Origin: Deltaproteobacteria bacterium
GTDB taxonomy: Bacteria; Desulfobacterota; Dissulfuribacteria; Dissulfuribacterales; Sh68
Length of the DNA: 35,515 nt
Assembly: GCA_021787835.1 (NCBI GenBank)
Contig: JAJYLJ010000001.1
Location: 32,450 to 67,964, forward strand
Direction of reading: 5' to 3'
Part shown: in pieces, positions 33,014-35,515 of the stretch
How positions within the stretch are numbered: the first letter of the stretch is position 1
Layout of the letters: each line of letters begins with the position of its first letter
Translations under genes and position numbers: made by a program
The notes under the pieces: generated by a model
Told to the model about the DNA's origin: nothing
Seen by the model: only the letters and a program-made list of their open reading frames with translations
Database searches by the model: none

Positions 33014-34195
33014 TTACTTTTGTCCATGCGTAAGCATATCTCCCAACTCAATATCAGAAACATCCATACCACCAGTTTTTATCATATCCATAAGCACGCG
33101 GACAATTGCATCGGCTGCATCCGGCCTTCCAAGTCCTTTTGCCCTGCAACCAATATTTTTAAGCCTTGTCGGCTCCTCAATCAAGGCCTGAATTTCAGAT
33201 GCCATCTTCACGCCTCCGATCTCTTCTTCACTGAAATACAAGGCAGCGCCTTCATCAGCAAGGGCCTTTGCATTGGCATCCTGATGCCTGCCAGCCGCAT
33301 GCGGATACGGTATAAGAATGGCTGGCTTCCCAAGGGCCGAAAGTTCTGCGATGGTCCCGGCCCCAGCCCTGCAAATAACAAGATCGGCCCACGAATAAGC
33401 CCGGGCCATGTCATTGATGAACGGATAGACCTTGGCGGCAACCCTTGTCTCTTCATACGAGGTCTGCACCATTCCGACATCCGCAGGCCCGCTCTGATGC
33501 ACCACCTCGAGCATTACGCCGGATTTGGAAAGAAGCCCTATGGCTGAAACCACGAGCCTGTTGAGCCCGCTCGCACCCTGGCTTCCACCTATGACCAGGA
33601 GCCTTAAACGGCCATCCTTGACGATTTCATCTTTCTGTCTGCTATTGGCGAAAAGTGACATTCTGACAGGATTTCCGGTTACAACCACCTTGTTTCTTGG
33701 GAAAAACGCCCTTGCCCTTTCAGAGCTGAGAAGCACCACATCCACAAATCTGGATGCGATGCGGTTGGCAAGACCTGATACCAGATTTTGTTCATGGAGG
33801 GCGGCTGGAATGCCAAGGAGCCTTGCAGCCACAAGCACCGGCCCCGAGACATACCCGCCCACTCCAAGGACCACGTCAGGCCTGAATTCCTTAAGACATA
33901 AACATGCCTTCGCCACATAATATGGAAGGGTCGCCATCGACCGCAGGGCTGCAAGGCCGCCCACGCCTAGCATGGGTTTTACAGCCAGCACCCGGTATCG
34001 CCAACGTCTGGCGGCAAGGGCATCCTTTTCGACCAAACGGCCCGTGCCTATCCACATGACCTCAAGGGGCACACGAGCTTGCATGACTTCGGCCACAGCG
34101 ACCCCTGGAAACACATGACCGCCCGTGCCTCCACCAGCTATTACAAGCCTGACAGCGCGTTCAAGGGGTCTGGTTGTATCACTTTTAAGGGCCAA
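33014..34195 (-). CDS. murG: UDP-N-acetylglucosamine transferase MurG (lipid II synthesis)
   Basis: Transfers GlcNAc to lipid I on the inner face of the inner membrane. It has 393 residues: AGGGTGGHVFPG near 20-31, HEQN near 134-137, GGSQGA near 206-211 and CRAGAGTIAEL near 284-294. The start is TTG; GGAGG lies 7 nt upstream within the end of murD, only 2 bp separating the two genes. No ftsW is present between them, unlike the common dcw order. The N terminus is about 15 residues longer than usual. Confidence 0.96.
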   Translation of the reverse strand: MALKSDTTRPLERAVRLVIAGGGTGGHVFPGVAVAEVMQARVPLEVMWIGTGRLVEKDALAARRWRYRVLAVKPMLGVGGLAALRSMATLPYYVAKACLCLKEFRPDVVLGVGGYVSGPVLVAARLLGIPAALHEQNLVSGLANRIASRFVDVVLLSSERARAFFPRNKVVVTGNPVRMSLFANSRQKDEIVKDGRLRLLVIGGSQGASGLNRLVVSAIGLLSKSGVMLEVVHQSGPADVGMVQTSYEETRVAAKVYPFINDMARAYSWADLVICRAGAGTIAELSALGKPAILIPYPHAAGRHQDANAKALADEGAALYFSEEEIGGVKMASEIQALIEEPTRLKNIGCRAKGLGRPDAADAIVRVLMDMIKTGGMDVSDIELGDMLTHGQK

Positions 34196-34197
34196 TT

Positions 34198-35515
34198 CTA
34201 AGCCTCCGTATCGGCAAGCCCGAGTACCGCCTCTTTAAAGACAGCCCCTCGTTCTTTATAGTCGGCAAACATGTCAAAACTTGCACAGGCCGGCGAAAGA
34301 AGAACCGCATCGCCTTTTTGCGCCCTTGAAGATGCGATCTCCACGGCCTCTTTCATCGCGCGCCTGCCGTCACTGGTCTCAGAGACCTCGTACATGGGGA
34401 CCGCGCCCTTAAGCTCTCTCCTTATGGCCGAGGCCTCTTCCCCCATAAGAACCAGCGCCTTAACACCCCCCAGGATCAATGCATCCCGGAGCGGCCCGTA
34501 GCTCTCACCTTTTCCCCTGCCGCCTGCGATAAGGACGACGGGGGCCTCCATGGACTCAATGGCCTTGATGACAGAGCCTACGTTCGTGCCCTTTGAATCA
34601 TCATAATAATTTATGCCACCCCTGGCAGCCACCCACTCTATCCTGTGAGAAGGGGCCTTGAAAGTGGCTATCGCGGCCTGAACCGCAGCGGGCCCGACGC
34701 CCGAGACCCTCGCAAGCAAGACGGCCGCTGCAAGATTTTCAAGGTTATGCCTGCCCTTAAGGGCCCATGAGGATGTATGATATATCTCTTCTCCGCTATT
34801 TTTAATGGATTCCAGCAAGTTAACCCTTATCAGGCCCTTGTCGGCCTCTATAACCGCTCCGTTGCGGCCCATATCATCAAACCCGAAAAAAAGCCTGCCT
34901 CCGGCGCCCCTTTCGATGAATGGCGCAAGGTTCACATCAGCGCCGTTTAATATGCTCCATCCGCCTTCGCCCTGCATATCCAGAAGCCTTGCCTTGCTAT
35001 GACCGTAGGCGTGGAGGTCCTGATAGCGGTCCATGTGATCGGGCGCAAGGTTCAAGATGGCCGCAGCGGCGAACCTGGGCTCGTTGAAAAACGTCTCACC
35101 AAGGGGGAAATAGTCAAGCTGAAAACTGCTCATTTCAAGGATGGCCACCTCTTCGCTTGCACCTTCAAGGATGAGGTTCAAAAGCGGCTCGCCTATATTG
35201 CCCGCCACCCTATAAGGCACCCCTGCGTTTCTGAACATCTCACCCACAAGGCTTGTGGTGGTCGTCTTGCCATTTGTACCTGTTATTGCAATCATCGGTC
35301 CGCGCCACATGGATGCGGCCAGGGCGAGTTCGCCGAGCACAGGCACCCCTGCGTTCCTGGCCGCCTTTAGGGCGGGGATGTCATACGGAATCCCAGGGCT
35401 TGCGATGATCAGGTCTGATGAAAGGCAGGTCTTTTCATCCTGGTGCCCGGCCTCGATAAACACGTGGTTTTTCATGCACCAGTCTACGAAATCTTGAGGC
35501 CAGTCCTCCAAGGGC
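34198..35515 (-). CDS. murD: UDP-N-acetylmuramoylalanine-D-glutamate ligase (5' end cut)
   Basis: Adds D-Glu to UDP-MurNAc-L-Ala. The open frame runs off the window's right edge, so the first few dozen residues, including most of the N-terminal nucleotide-binding fold, are missing; a TTG at 35511 is internal, not a start. Visible motifs: SPGIP, the ATP loop ITGTNGKTTTTS, EMSSFQLDY, NLAPDHMDRY, and DDSKGTN followed by AGGRGKGE. It is the most upstream dcw gene visible. Confidence 0.95.
   Translation of the reverse strand, partial: PLEDWPQDFVDWCMKNHVFIEAGHQDEKTCLSSDLIIASPGIPYDIPALKAARNAGVPVLGELALAASMWRGPMIAITGTNGKTTTTSLVGEMFRNAGVPYRVAGNIGEPLLNLILEGASEEVAILEMSSFQLDYFPLGETFFNEPRFAAAAILNLAPDHMDRYQDLHAYGHSKARLLDMQGEGGWSILNGADVNLAPFIERGAGGRLFFGFDDMGRNGAVIEADKGLIRVNLLESIKNSGEEIYHTSSWALKGRHNLENLAAAVLLARVSGVGPAAVQAAIATFKAPSHRIEWVAARGGINYYDDSKGTNVGSVIKAIESMEAPVVLIAGGRGKGESYGPLRDALILGGVKALVLMGEEASAIRRELKGAVPMYEVSETSDGRRAMKEAVEIASSRAQKGDAVLLSPACASFDMFADYKERGAVFKEAVLGLADTEA

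Noticed and set aside
1-35515. tRNA, rRNA, CRISPR arrays, insertion sequences, prophage genes
   Set aside because: No cloverleaf in the few gaps, no regularly spaced repeats, no transposase or integrase frames, and no phage structural genes were seen.

Overview
The window reads as one chromosomal segment of an anaerobic, diderm bacterium. The best guess is a sulfur-cycling member of the Desulfobacterota (old Deltaproteobacteria). This rests on gene content, not on a database match: a partial dcw (division/cell wall) cluster, a long-form HisG, a sigma-54 activator with cysteine-rich PAS domains, a stand-alone NrfD/PsrC-type quinol-linked membrane protein, a ftsH-folP-cdaA-ybbR-glmM run, and many GTG/TTG starts. 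Most of the window is gene-dense housekeeping DNA. The exception is an AT-rich accessory-looking stretch at about 3600-4580.

Layout. 1-1640 (+): end of hisI, hisG, and the GTPase gene engB. 1641-1838: short degenerate stretch. 1839-7037: a regulatory/redox island. It holds an HspR-like MerR regulator (-), an NrfD-family membrane protein (-), two tiny AT-rich membrane-protein genes (-) behind a near-consensus sigma-54 promoter, a 580-bp AT-rich regulatory region with several dyads, a second paralogous MerR (+), and a three-PAS sigma-54 activator (-). 7220-14040 (+): mfd, a ClpX-like AAA+ ATPase with its own C-terminal domain, a degenerate receiver protein, and hemB. 14047-19177 (-): a YbhGFSR-type ABC exporter. 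19358-27325 (+): SlyD-like FKBP, tilS, a possible 44-codon coupling ORF, ftsH, folP, cdaA, cdaR/ybbR, glmM. 27413-35515 (-): murD (5' end cut by the window edge), murG, murC, murB, ftsQ, ftsA, ftsZ, with no ftsW or ddl inside the run.

How the genes work together. The murD-to-ftsZ run makes lipid-linked peptidoglycan precursor and builds the division ring. GlmM supplies glucosamine-1-phosphate to the same pathway and sits with the c-di-AMP cyclase CdaA and its YbbR partner, an arrangement known to link c-di-AMP to cell-wall supply. The ABC-exporter genes are tightly packed and probably one transcript.

Two loci stand out. The first is the NrfD island: a sigma-54 promoter (4053-4068) points into small membrane genes and then nrfD. 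It is flanked by two MerR/HspR-like paralogues with cysteine tails and by a sigma-54 activator whose PAS domains carry repeated Cys motifs. Three dyads with a constant 7-nt spacer, the geometry of the HspR-binding HAIR element, lie in the control region. The second is a ClpX-like ATPase that retains a GYVG pore loop and an IGF-like GMGFG segment but lacks the zinc domain. Its gene overlaps that of a pseudo-receiver lacking the phospho-acceptor Asp and the conserved Lys, which suggests an unfoldase with a dedicated, phosphorylation-independent partner. Functions proposed for both loci are inference.
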